Of a stretch of 14,861 nt of DNA, positions 7,539-14,758 are shown one piece after another (within the stretch, counting starts at the first letter, position 1; every line of letters begins with the position of its first letter). Below the pieces are notes generated by a model, which was not told the origin of the DNA, ran no database searches, and was given only the letters and a program-made list of their open reading frames with translations. A program made the position numbers and the translations under genes. Source of the DNA: an uncultured Bacteroides sp. (GTDB taxonomy: Bacteria; Bacteroidota; Bacteroidia; Bacteroidales; Bacteroidaceae); assembly GCA_905203765.1 (NCBI GenBank), contig CAJKXC010000064.1, forward strand, positions 1-14,861, given 5' to 3'.

Positions 7539-7580
7539 AAAAAAGGCTGCAAAAAGACGATTGACATCTTTTTGCAGCCT
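7539..7580 (-). terminator. Strong intrinsic terminator of the outer membrane protein gene
   Basis: A perfect 14-bp stem (7544-7557 with 7567-7580, core AGGCTGCAAAAAGA) encloses a 9-nt loop. On the minus strand it is followed by six T residues. It sits between the end of the outer membrane protein gene and the promoter of the AlbA_2 gene, so it insulates the two leftward units. Confidence 0.85.
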
Positions 7581-7605
7581 CTCTGATTTGTTATAAGTTA
7601 TTTCT

Positions 7606-7712
7606 GAGGAGTTAAGGAGTTAAGAAGTTAAGGAGTTAAGCCGATACTTCTGTTTATAACGACTTATAATTCATAAGGCTATTGGCTTAACTTCTTAACT
7701 CCTTAACTCCTC
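7606..7712. repeat. Inverted arrays of the octamer GGAGTTAA
   Basis: The left arm (7606-7642) holds the tandem octamers GGAGTTAA, GGAGTTAA, GAAGTTAA and GGAGTTAA followed by GCC. The right arm (7684-7712) is its inverse complement with three octamers: GGAGTTAA, GGAGTTAA, GAAGTTAA, then GCC. The 41-base spacer holds a smaller dyad (TTATAA at 7654-7659 and 7664-7669). The element lies in the 3' untranslated part of the outer membrane protein transcript, before the terminator, and could fold into a hairpin of up to 29 bp. It resembles a REP-like or MITE-like intergenic element. The 7444-7738 gap otherwise holds only the promoter and terminator. Confidence 0.85.
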
Positions 7713-7738
7713 TCTTTCTTATTTGGAATAATATTTGT

Positions 7739-10294
7739 TTATTCGGCTCCGCCGCCACCGCCTTCACCGCCGCCGCTCTTCACGTCGTCGTTGCTGATGG
7801 TGCGGGCAGCCTTCTTCACGCTGGCTCTCAGTTCACCGATGCGGTAGCTGACGCTGACGCCGAAGCGCTGCATGCAGTAGCGATAATCGCTCTTGCTGAT
7901 GAAGCCGGCACCCTCGGTAGTAGAAGACTGGGTCATGTACTTCTTGAAGAAGTTGCTGGCAAATGCCGAGAGAGTGAGGCGCTTGTCCAGGAAAGACTTG
8001 TTCACGCTCAGACTGTAGCTGAAGAAACCGCTTCCCTTGCCTTGCAGCATCACCCACGGCGTCTGTCCGAAACCGTTCAGGCTAATGCGCCAGTCGCGCG
8101 GCAAGGATTGCTGTATGCCGCCGTAGGCAAAGAAGTTCCAACCGTGGTTGCTCATGCCTTCGGCACCTTTTATATAAGAGTACGAGCCGCTCAGGTTCGT
8201 GTAGATGCGGGTGCTGGAAGTAGCGTTCCAGTTGACGTATCCGTCGAGGCTGGCATTGCGGTTCTTACCGATGTTGGCATAAGTGGAGTAGAGCACATCC
8301 TTGCCCGTGGGGTTCTTCAAACCTTCGATTTGGGTGTCGGGCATCAGAGTGGTGATGTTCTCGATGCTATTGTTGGTGAAAGAATAGCGTGCCGAAAGGT
8401 TGATGTTGAACTTCTGGGTGAAGTTGCTGTAACTCAGGTTGAAGGAGTGGTTCTTCTCGCTGTCCAGCCTGGAGTTTCCCTGACTGATGTAGGTGGGGTT
8501 GCTGTCGTCCAGATAGGGGTTGAGGTACCAGATGCCCGGACGGTAGATGCGCATATTGTAGCCCAGACGAAGGTTGGACATATCCGTCAGCTTCCATCCC
8601 AGAGATGCCGAAGGCACTACGTCGTCGAAGTTCTTGGTGAAGTTGTCACCCTTGCCTACGAGGTACTTCACATCCTGAATGGTATGTTCGTAGCGCACAC
8701 CGAGTCTGCCGGAGAGTTTCTTCACCCGCACCGAGTAGCCCAGGTAGGCGGCGATGATGTCGTTCAGATGCTTGTAGTGCGAGCTTTGGTCGGGGTTGTA
8801 CTCATACTCATTGCTGCCGTCAGTATTCATACTGGGGTCGCTGATGCGCCGGTCGTAGCGGTCGTTCTCCGAGGAGTTGTTGCGCAAGATGTACTTGGCA
8901 CCCGCCTCTACCGTATGTATCTTGCCGATGGGGGTGGTATAGTCCGCCTGGAAGGTGTGCTCGGTGGTGTTCTGCTCGCCGTCATTGTGCTGGTTCTTCA
9001 GGCTGTAGAGGAATGCCGCCCAGTCGGGGCTCTGCGCTTCCTGGTCGCGGTATTCGGAATAGGAGTCGGAAGTCTCCGGGCGGGTATTTATCTTGTAGGA
9101 GAAGGTCAGCATACGGTCCTTCACCTTGAACAGACGCTGGTAGTCGATACCGCCGTCGATGGAGTACCAGGACGATTTATTGCGGTTCGGGCGGGAGTAG
9201 CTGTAGAGCGGGGCTCCGCCGTCGGGGAAGGTGGCGATGTAGTCGGACGTACCGTTACTGCGGTTGCCGCCGCCCCAAAGTCCGAAGGAAACGGATACGA
9301 GGCGCAGCGTGTCGATGTCGTAACTTGCTTCGAGGCTACCGGACTGGAAATCACCGCGGCTCTTGCTGCTGCCTTCGTAGTCGATGTTGGCAGAGTTCTC
9401 GTTGACGGCTTCCGGGGTGACGTGCTGGCTGCCGCTGTTGTAGTTGCGGGGAGACTCGTTGTGGTTGTAGTTGTAGCGTGCGCTCACCGTCAGTTTGCCG
9501 CTCTTTATCGTGCCGAACACTCCGCCGCCCACGCCACGGTTGCTGACGTTGCCGCTGAAGGTAGCCGTATAGCCTTCGAGTCCGGCACCTACGGTGACGA
9601 TGTTCAGGATGCCGCCCACACCCTCGGCGTCGTACTTGGGACCGGGGTTGGTGATGACTTCGATATGCTTGATGGAGTTGGCGGGCATGCTCTTCAGTAC
9701 TTCGGTGGGGTTATTGCTCATCATGTTGTTGGGCTTGCCGTTGACGTAGACTTTGAAACTGCTGCTGCCGTTCACCTTGATGTTGTCTTCGCCGTCCACC
9801 GTTACCAGCGGCACTTTGCGAAGCATCTCGAGTACGGAGTTCGACTTGGAGTCGGGGTCGTCCTGCACATTGTATTCTATCTTGTCGATGTCAGCTTTTA
9901 CGAGTGGCTTCTGGGCAACGATTTCCACCTGTCCCAGTTCGTTGGAAGCATCGGTGACGTACAGAGTTCCCAGGTCCACCACCTTCTCGCCTGCTGCGAC
10001 GGAGAAAGGTTTCACGATGGGATTGCGTCCTACGGAAGTGATGGTCATCACGAAGTCTCCCGTTCCGGGCACTTTCTCCTGAAATTTACCTTTCATGTCG
10101 GTGACCATCATTTTCAAAGCCTTTGCCGGAGCTTCTTTCTTCACAATCTTGATAGTAGCATAAGGTTCGCCTTCTTGTGTGAGCGAGTCGAGCAACACTC
10201 CCTTTACCTGGAAGGTAGAGAGCGGTGCGTTTTGTGCCGCTGCCATTCCCGATACCATCAGCAGGCATAGCAGCACAGTCCATTTAGTTTTCAT
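7739..10294 (-). CDS. Outer membrane beta-barrel family protein (TonB-dependent-receptor-like)
   Basis: The protein has 851 residues with a signal peptide (MKTKWTVLLCLLMVSGMAAA). Residues about 28-115 resemble a carboxypeptidase-regulatory-like beta-sandwich (FQVKGVLLDSLTQEGEPYA). Residues about 125-235 form a plug-like domain (VEMLRKVP-type segment LEMLRKVPLVTVDGED, VYVNGKPNNMMSNNP, IKHIEVITNPGPKYDAEGVG, GILNIVT). The remainder is a barrel rich in alternating Ser/Tyr/Asn strands (for example FNINLSARYSF, LGYNMRIYRPGIWYLNPYLDD), as in the Bacteroidota family OMP_b-brl_3 (PF14905). It has no SusD partner next to it, unlike glycan-uptake SusC proteins. The C-terminus carries a Gly/Glu tail (GGGEGGGGGAE) after the last barrel strand, instead of ending in the usual aromatic residue. 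The substrate is unknown. Transcription ends at the hairpin at 7539-7580. Confidence 0.9.
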   Translation of the reverse strand: MKTKWTVLLCLLMVSGMAAAQNAPLSTFQVKGVLLDSLTQEGEPYATIKIVKKEAPAKALKMMVTDMKGKFQEKVPGTGDFVMTITSVGRNPIVKPFSVAAGEKVVDLGTLYVTDASNELGQVEIVAQKPLVKADIDKIEYNVQDDPDSKSNSVLEMLRKVPLVTVDGEDNIKVNGSSSFKVYVNGKPNNMMSNNPTEVLKSMPANSIKHIEVITNPGPKYDAEGVGGILNIVTVGAGLEGYTATFSGNVSNRGVGGGVFGTIKSGKLTVSARYNYNHNESPRNYNSGSQHVTPEAVNENSANIDYEGSSKSRGDFQSGSLEASYDIDTLRLVSVSFGLWGGGNRSNGTSDYIATFPDGGAPLYSYSRPNRNKSSWYSIDGGIDYQRLFKVKDRMLTFSYKINTRPETSDSYSEYRDQEAQSPDWAAFLYSLKNQHNDGEQNTTEHTFQADYTTPIGKIHTVEAGAKYILRNNSSENDRYDRRISDPSMNTDGSNEYEYNPDQSSHYKHLNDIIAAYLGYSVRVKKLSGRLGVRYEHTIQDVKYLVGKGDNFTKNFDDVVPSASLGWKLTDMSNLRLGYNMRIYRPGIWYLNPYLDDSNPTYISQGNSRLDSEKNHSFNLSYSNFTQKFNINLSARYSFTNNSIENITTLMPDTQIEGLKNPTGKDVLYSTYANIGKNRNASLDGYVNWNATSSTRIYTNLSGSYSYIKGAEGMSNHGWNFFAYGGIQQSLPRDWRISLNGFGQTPWVMLQGKGSGFFSYSLSVNKSFLDKRLTLSAFASNFFKKYMTQSSTTEGAGFISKSDYRYCMQRFGVSVSYRIGELRASVKKAARTISNDDVKSGGGEGGGGGAE

Positions 10295-10377
10295 TGATTT
10301 CCCTGTTTAGTGACTATTCTTGTTTATTGTCTCCGTATTAGACGTTTCCCGTCAGGCTTTTGTCACAACGAATGCGG

Positions 10378-10385
10378 CAAAAATA
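10378..10385 (-). promoter_or_regulatory. Candidate -7 promoter element for the outer membrane protein gene
   Basis: TATTTTTG on the minus strand fits TAnnTTTG. No good -33 element is seen at the right distance. The implied leader of about 80 bases would run to the ATG at 10294. The 148-base gap (10295-10442) shows nothing else I can support, apart from a T-rich stretch on the minus strand just after the MgtC-like pseudogene. Confidence 0.35.
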
Positions 10386-10442
10386 GCCCCTTTCTTCACA
10401 ACTACGAGAATTTCGGAGTTAAAAAAGCAAAAAACCAACGAT

Positions 10443-11571
10443 TTACAGGAGATAGAACAGCAGCAACAGGCAGACATTCGCCCCGATGACACAGCCGAAA
10501 CCGCCCAATATCCACGGACGCAAGGGGCTTTTGCCGCCGGAGAAGAACAGCGCGTAGCACATATTCACCACAATGTTGCTGACAATGGCCTGCATACTGC
10601 AAGCCGTGACCACCAGCACCGCCACGCTGCCCGTGCCTTGCAGCAGGTTCAGTATGAAGGGAGTGATGTCACTGAAGCCGGAGACGAACGACAGCAGGTT
10701 CAGCCCGCCCGTACCGGCATAGACCAGTGTATAATGCGTCAGGATGGTAAACACCACAAACAGCATGGCAAATATCAACGCCACCTTGAACTCCAGCGGA
10801 TTGCTGCTGTCCTCTTCCTCTGCCGCCTGTCCGGCATGGTCTACGGGTTTCCGCCTGGAATGCAGATACCATGCCACGCCTGCCGATACCGCCGACATAA
10901 CCAGCAGATAGGGATAGATGGCCACCAGCGTTTCACGGCTAAAGATGCCTATCAGTATCAGGAAACGGAGAAACATCATGCTCACGGCAAGCAACATGGC
11001 TGCCACATATTCGGGCGCATCCTGTTCGGAAGCCTTGCGGCTCTTGCGTGCCAGCACGGAGATGGTGGCGGTGCTGCTGTACAGTCCGCCGATGATGCCC
11101 GAAACGAGTATGCCCGATTCACGGAACACATATCGCTTCAGCAGATAAGAAAGGTAGGAAGGTATGCTTCAGCTCGGTGAAGAGCAGCACGGTGACAACG
11201 ACCATCACATAGAACCAGGACGGTTGCGTGGCCACAATCGGCGCTATGCAGTAAGTAATGAGGGCGATGATGATGGTAGTGACGCCGAATACATGGTATT
11301 GCGCCTGCTTCACGTAGTAGTTCAGCCCCAGCAGTACGCCCAGCACTGCGCCGCCGCCCATGAAGAGGCGGTAGTCCACGGGGTCGAGGATATAGAGCAA
11401 GTAACCCAAGATGCCGATGAAGGTGAAGGTGCGGTCGGTACCGAAGAGCGTAGTTTCCCCTTCGCGCTTCAAGCTGATTTTCCGCTGTGAGAGCCCGATA
11501 AGCAGGGAGAATACGGTGACCAGGATAAAGGTAACCAATTCTCGGGGCAGGTAGTCGTAAAGTTTCTCCAT
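10443..11571 (-). pseudogene. MgtC/DUF4010-family membrane protein, broken by internal deletion and frameshift
   Basis: Two adjacent frames together encode one MgtC/SapB-DUF4010-type membrane protein. The N-terminal part (11119-11571, 150 codons) has the LIGL motif region near residue 24, the RTFTFIGILGYLL segment and several membrane helices, then reaches FTELKHTF. In intact relatives this is followed by about 45-55 residues that include a conserved LP-rich helix. Here the sequence passes directly into SYLSYLLKRYVFRESGILVSG in another frame, which continues to the stop at 10443 with the conserved GGLYSSTATISVLARKS stretch. The total of 1129 bases is not a multiple of three, and the N-terminal frame stops just after the junction (ICVP, then TGA). 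The C-terminal ORF could only begin at a GTG (11129) inside the conserved domain. A non-functional remnant is the simplest reading. It follows the CYTH gene by 31 bases. The family is of unknown function in Bacteroides. Confidence 0.8.
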
Positions 11572-11602
11572 TACGATTTAACAATTACAGCGTACAATTG
11601 GT

Positions 11603-12073
11603 TTACTCCCACGTACTGAACGGGCGTTTCATCAGTTGCGAGTTATAGTAGCGGATGTCGCCCGTCACCTCTTGTCCGATGAAGGCAGGCTTCTCGAAGG
11701 GTTCGTCCACAGAGGCAAGTTCCACTTCCGCCACGGTGAGTCCGGCGTTCTCGCCGTAGAACTCGTCCACCTCGAAGGTGTGTCGGCCGCTGTGCACCAG
11801 GTAGCGCGTCTTGTCTATCACGCCCGGCTCGCACAGCTTCATCAGTTCGCGGGCTTCGTCCAGGGGGATTTCCTTCTCCCACTCGTAACGGCTGATACCG
11901 GCGGCATCGGCGGCTCCTTTGATGGTGAGATAGCCCCGGTTGTCGCGGATGCGTATGCGCACCGTCCGCCCGCGTGCACTACAGATGTACCCCTGCACAA
12001 TATGGCTCTGCGCATACGCTTGTGACTTGTATTCTCCCGTCACGAGGAATTTTCGTTCTATCTCTTGTGGCAT
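11603..12073 (-). CDS. CYTH-domain triphosphate tunnel metalloenzyme
   Basis: The protein is a single-domain CYTH protein of 156 residues, the normal size for bacterial members. It starts with the hallmark EIERKFL (ExExK, residues 4-8). Alternating charged residues on tunnel strands follow: RTVRIRIRD (35-43), YLTIKG (48-53), RYEWEKEIPLDEA, KTRYLV, HTFEVDEFYGENAGLTVAEVEL. Characterised bacterial relatives hydrolyse inorganic triphosphate or nucleoside triphosphates with a divalent metal; the role in Bacteroides is not established. No CHAD domain is fused to it. The gene lies 15 bases after the stop of the 45-codon membrane-protein gene and 31 bases before the MgtC-like pseudogene, so these were probably one transcript. 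Confidence 0.92.
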   Translation of the reverse strand: MPQEIERKFLVTGEYKSQAYAQSHIVQGYICSARGRTVRIRIRDNRGYLTIKGAADAAGISRYEWEKEIPLDEARELMKLCEPGVIDKTRYLVHSGRHTFEVDEFYGENAGLTVAEVELASVDEPFEKPAFIGQEVTGDIRYYNSQLMKRPFSTWE

Positions 12074-12088
12074 AAATGTATCCTGCGC

Positions 12089-12226
12089 TTATTTGGCAAG
12101 GAAGGAGTAGCCCACAAACATGGCAAGTACCAGTATCACTGCCGATACTCCGATAATTAACAATACCTTTTTTGCCTGTTGCTCTTCCTTCTGGCTGTGC
12201 ATTACTTTCTTCTTACTTTTTCCCAT
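12089..12226 (-). CDS. 45-residue single-helix membrane protein
   Basis: This short gene starts with ATG at 12226 and ends with TAA at 12089. The product begins with a basic, polar segment (MGKSKKKVMHSQKEEQQAKK) and has one strong membrane helix at about residues 21-43 (VLLIIGVSAVILVLAMFVGY), ending SFLAK. The charge pattern predicts the N-terminus in the cytoplasm. It has a good promoter (12259-12290) and stands first in a likely unit with the CYTH gene. I do not recognise its family. The clean promoter, start, helix and tight spacing support a real gene rather than chance. Confidence 0.75.
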   Translation of the reverse strand: MGKSKKKVMHSQKEEQQAKKVLLIIGVSAVILVLAMFVGYSFLAK

Positions 12227-12258
12227 GGTGTTTCTATAGTTTTAAGTTCAACGATTAA

Positions 12259-12290
12259 CAAAGTAAGAGTAAATTCGGGAAGTATCCAAA
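12259..12290 (-). promoter_or_regulatory. Bacteroides-type promoter for the small membrane protein and CYTH unit
   Basis: On the minus strand TTTG (12290-12287) is followed by 20 bases and TTACTTTG (12266-12259). The -33 element and spacing are consensus, and the -7 element has one mismatch to TAnnTTTG. The predicted start is about 25-30 bases before the ATG at 12226. Confidence 0.6.
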
Positions 12291-12300
12291 CAATCTAAAA

Positions 12301-12341
12301 GAAAAATCCTTCGAAAGGAACTGTTTTTCCTTTCGAAGGAT
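12301..12341 (-). terminator. Intrinsic terminator of prfB
   Basis: A perfect 15-bp stem (12306-12320 with 12327-12341, core ATCCTTCGAAAGGAA) encloses a 6-nt loop. On the minus strand it is followed by a T-rich run. It lies 24 bases after the prfB stop. Confidence 0.9.
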
Positions 12342-12364
12342 AATTATATTATAGGTATCCGAGC

Positions 12365-13480
12365 TTACTCCCCGCTCCCTGCAAACTCCATCAGGTATGC
12401 CTTGATGAAGCCGTCTATCTTGCCGTCCATTACGCCGTTCACGTCGCTGGTCTGGAAGTTGGTGCGGTGGTCTTTCACGCGGCGGTCGTCGAAGACGTAG
12501 CTGCGGATCTGCGAACCCCACTCGATTTTCTTCTTGCCGGCTTCCACTTTGGCTTGTTCCGCCATGCGGTGCTGAAGCTCTTTGTCGTATAAGATGGAAC
12601 GCAATTGGCGCATGGCATTCTCGCGGTTCTTGGGCTGGTCGCGCGTCTCGGTGTTCTCGATAAGGATTTCTTCTTCCTCGCCGGTATAGGGGTCCTTGAA
12701 CTGGTAGCGCAGGCGTACACCGGATTCTACCTTGTTGACGTTCTGACCGCCGGCACCGCTGGAGCGGAAGGTATCCCAGGAGATATTGGCAACGTTGATG
12801 TTCACCTCGATGGTATCGTCTACCAGCGGAGTGACGAAGACGGATGCAAAAGACGTCATGCGCTTGCCCTGGGCATTGTAGGGAGACACGCGCACCAGGC
12901 GGTGTACACCGTTCTCTCCCTTGAGATAGCCGTAAGCATAGTCGCCGGAGATTTCGATGGTACAGGTCTTGATGCCTGCTTCGTCGCCTTCCTGCAAGTT
13001 GGCAATGGTGGCCTTGTAACCGTGGGTCTCGGCATAGCGCAGGTACATACGCATCAGCATGCTTGCCCAGTCCTGGCTCTCGGTGCCACCGGCGCCGGAG
13101 TTGATCTTCAGGACGCAGTCCATCTGGTCGGCTTCCTCGCGGAGCATGTTCTTCAGTTCGAGAGCTTCGACGGCAACGGATGCTTTGGCGTAAGCCTCGT
13201 CCACTTCTTCTTCGGTCACCAGCTCGTCCTTGTAGAAGTCGAACGCCAGCTGCACTTCATCCGCCAATGTCTTGACTTCATTGTAGCCGGAAATCCATTG
13301 CTGCAAGCCTTTCACTTTCTTCATCTGGGCTTCGGCGGCCTTCTGGTCGTCCCAGAAGCCGGGAGCCTGGGTGCGAAGTTGCTCTTCTTCTACTTGTATC
13401 TTCTTTCCCTCAATATCCAGATAGCGGTTCAACGCTTCGGAACGTTCCTTGATATCTTTCAGTTGTTCTGCGGTAATCAT
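12365..13480 (-). CDS. prfB: Peptide chain release factor 2
   Basis: Release factor 2 ends translation at UAA and UGA codons by triggering hydrolysis of peptidyl-tRNA on the ribosome. The protein has 371 residues, the usual length. The catalytic GGQ motif is at 244-246 (SSGAGGQNVNKVESG). An N-terminal helical domain (1-115) is followed by the class I release factor core with INSGAGGTESQDWA at 126-139. The stop-codon recognition tripeptide, SPF in E. coli RF2, reads SPY here (199-201, VRVSPYNAQGKRMTSF). In E. coli, synthesis needs a +1 frameshift at an in-frame UGA near codon 26; here the matching point reads CTG GAT in frame (13415-13420) and no shift is needed. The promoter is at about 13528-13535 and the terminator at 12301-12341, so the gene is probably transcribed alone. 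Confidence 0.97.
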   Translation of the reverse strand: MITAEQLKDIKERSEALNRYLDIEGKKIQVEEEQLRTQAPGFWDDQKAAEAQMKKVKGLQQWISGYNEVKTLADEVQLAFDFYKDELVTEEEVDEAYAKASVAVEALELKNMLREEADQMDCVLKINSGAGGTESQDWASMLMRMYLRYAETHGYKATIANLQEGDEAGIKTCTIEISGDYAYGYLKGENGVHRLVRVSPYNAQGKRMTSFASVFVTPLVDDTIEVNINVANISWDTFRSSGAGGQNVNKVESGVRLRYQFKDPYTGEEEEILIENTETRDQPKNRENAMRQLRSILYDKELQHRMAEQAKVEAGKKKIEWGSQIRSYVFDDRRVKDHRTNFQTSDVNGVMDGKIDGFIKAYLMEFAGSGE

Positions 13481-13527
13481 ATGTCAAGTTACAGTTTTAT
13501 TAATGTACTCATTACTGTTTCGAACCG

Positions 13528-13535
13528 CAAAGGTA
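13528..13535 (-). promoter_or_regulatory. -7 promoter element for prfB
   Basis: TACCTTTG on the minus strand is a full match to TAnnTTTG in the 95-base gap between the RhuM gene and prfB. The -33 region about 20 bases upstream is poor (TGTC). The predicted leader is about 40 bases. Confidence 0.55.
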
Positions 13536-13575
13536 GAAAAAAAAGGCATAAGTTGACAGTAACGAACTCTATGTT

Positions 13576-14556
13576 TCATTGCCTCGGCAGGCTTTTAATC
13601 ATTTTATCAAAGTCACTTTCCAACTGCTCCATCTCGCGTTGGCGATATATAGTGAATTCATGCTCTGCTTTCTCAATCGCCTGCTTATGGGAGATAGAGC
13701 CCTTACCCTCCAAAAGTTTACGCTGCAAATTAATGATCTGTTGATCTAATGCCTGAATCCAATCTTGCATCCTCATAGGGCGTTGCTCCAACGCCTGGAA
13801 TTCAGCATAATCTAAGAATTGAGAAACCAGCAAGTTCAGCCGGTGCAACTCACCTTCCGTCAGATAGTTTTTGGCTATCTTCACATCATCGCGGGTAATA
13901 TAGTCCCCTTTAAAGTTGGTCATGCCAACCAAAGGTTTATCGCTATCTACCCGTTCATAAATAATCTCTGCTGCCGTATGCTCATGTACAGCATAATGCA
14001 ACTTGTTTTGAACTGTGGCGAAGAAATGCCGCGTAAGATCTGCCCTTGGGTCATAATCTATTGAGGTAGCATATATATCTGTTACTTGTTGATAGAAATT
14101 TCTTTCCGAAGCTCTAATATCACGTATGCGTTGGAGCAATTCACGGAAATACCGATTCCCACCTTGTTTCAGACGTTCATCGTCCATAGTAAAGCCTTTC
14201 TGAATATATTCATGCAAACGTTCTGTAGCCCAGCGACGGAAACGGGTAGCGATCTGACTTTGTACACGATACCCTAAAGCTATAATGATATCAAGATTAT
14301 AATGATCAATGTTACGTTTTACCTGGCGCTTCCCTTCCGTCCGAACTAATAAGAATTTCTTATTAGTTCGATTTTCGACTAATTCTTTATCTTCGTAGAT
14401 GTTTTTGATATGCATAGAAATATTTTCCTGCGTAGTATCATAAATCTCAGCCAACTGATTCTGAGTCAACCAAACATCTTCGTCAGAAAAGCGCACGTTG
14501 ACTTTAGTCACGCCATTCTCATCTTGATATATAATAACTCCATTGCTCTCCTTCAT
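13576..14556 (-). CDS. RhuM-family protein
   Basis: The protein has 326 residues and matches the RhuM family (PF13310), named after a Salmonella pathogenicity island 3 gene. The N-terminal part (about 20-60) looks like a helix-turn-helix DNA-binding region (DEDVWLTQNQLAEIYDTTQENISMHIKNIYED). The strongly conserved block follows: YNLDIIIALGYRVQSQIATRF, then RRWATERLHEYIQKGFTMDD (about 86-126). The C-terminal half is mostly helical and charged. The molecular function is not known; such genes often lie in accessory regions near restriction systems or mobile elements. It is more AT-rich than prfB beside it and lies next to an insertion sequence, which fits horizontal transfer. It starts at ATG 14556, after an AT-rich leader with repeated TATTGTATTT motifs. 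A 29-base palindrome lies inside codons 63-72. Confidence 0.93.
   Translation of the reverse strand: MKESNGVIIYQDENGVTKVNVRFSDEDVWLTQNQLAEIYDTTQENISMHIKNIYEDKELVENRTNKKFLLVRTEGKRQVKRNIDHYNLDIIIALGYRVQSQIATRFRRWATERLHEYIQKGFTMDDERLKQGGNRYFRELLQRIRDIRASERNFYQQVTDIYATSIDYDPRADLTRHFFATVQNKLHYAVHEHTAAEIIYERVDSDKPLVGMTNFKGDYITRDDVKIAKNYLTEGELHRLNLLVSQFLDYAEFQALEQRPMRMQDWIQALDQQIINLQRKLLEGKGSISHKQAIEKAEHEFTIYRQREMEQLESDFDKMIKSLPRQ
14342..14370. repeat. 29-base palindrome inside the RhuM gene
   Basis: Two 14-base arms (CGAACTAATAAGAA and its exact complement TTCTTATTAGTTCG) flank a single T at 14356. The palindrome covers codons 63-72 (RTNKKFLLVR). As RNA it would fold as a stem of about 13 bp with a minimal loop; as DNA it is a dyad that could bind a dimeric protein. 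Confidence 0.9.
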
Positions 14557-14560
14557 AATC

Positions 14561-14590
14561 TATTGTATTTGATACAAAAATATTGTATTT
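14561..14590. repeat. Direct repeat TATTGTATTT in the RhuM promoter region
   Basis: TATTGTATTT occurs at 14561-14570 and again at 14581-14590, exactly 20 bases apart (two helical turns). A candidate -7 element for RhuM on the minus strand (TATTTTTG, 14582-14575) lies between and partly within them. An inverted copy of the core (TACAATA) is at 14627-14633. The layout suggests an operator, perhaps for autoregulation. The -33 element is not convincing. Confidence 0.4.
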
Positions 14591-14727
14591 TACTAAGAAA
14601 TTATGCTTTCAAGCCAACTTTTTATATACAATATCATTAGTGTCCACTAAAAAATCGCAATAGTTCTTTGAAATATTTGAAATATAGTTAGTTATAGAGG
14701 TTTTTAGAGAGAACGGATTTGAAGTTG

Positions 14728-14735
14728 TAGATTTG
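14728..14735 (+). promoter_or_regulatory. Candidate -7 promoter element of the transposase gene
   Basis: TAGATTTG fits TAnnTTTG and lies 23 bases before the transposase ATG. No clear -33 element is present at the right distance. Confidence 0.4.
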
Positions 14736-14758
14736 CATCATATTAAATATGCTAGCAG

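Noticed and set aside
7606..7712. Possible integron attC site or phage attachment site
   Set aside because: The arms are tandem octamers without attC core sites (no GTTRRRY pair) and there is no integrase nearby.
8042..10270. A 742-codon open frame on the + strand opposite the outer membrane protein gene
   Set aside because: It mirrors the whole barrel gene and its translation is low-complexity Val/Ala/Gly-rich sequence with no domain. It results from codon bias of the real gene.
11138..11584. A 148-codon minus-strand frame overlapping the MgtC-like gene
   Set aside because: It is rich in His/Arg and lacks membrane helices; the overlapping frame carries the family motifs.
12605..13744. A 379-codon open frame on the + strand opposite prfB
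   Set aside because: Antisense to a certain housekeeping gene and running into the RhuM gene; no family features.
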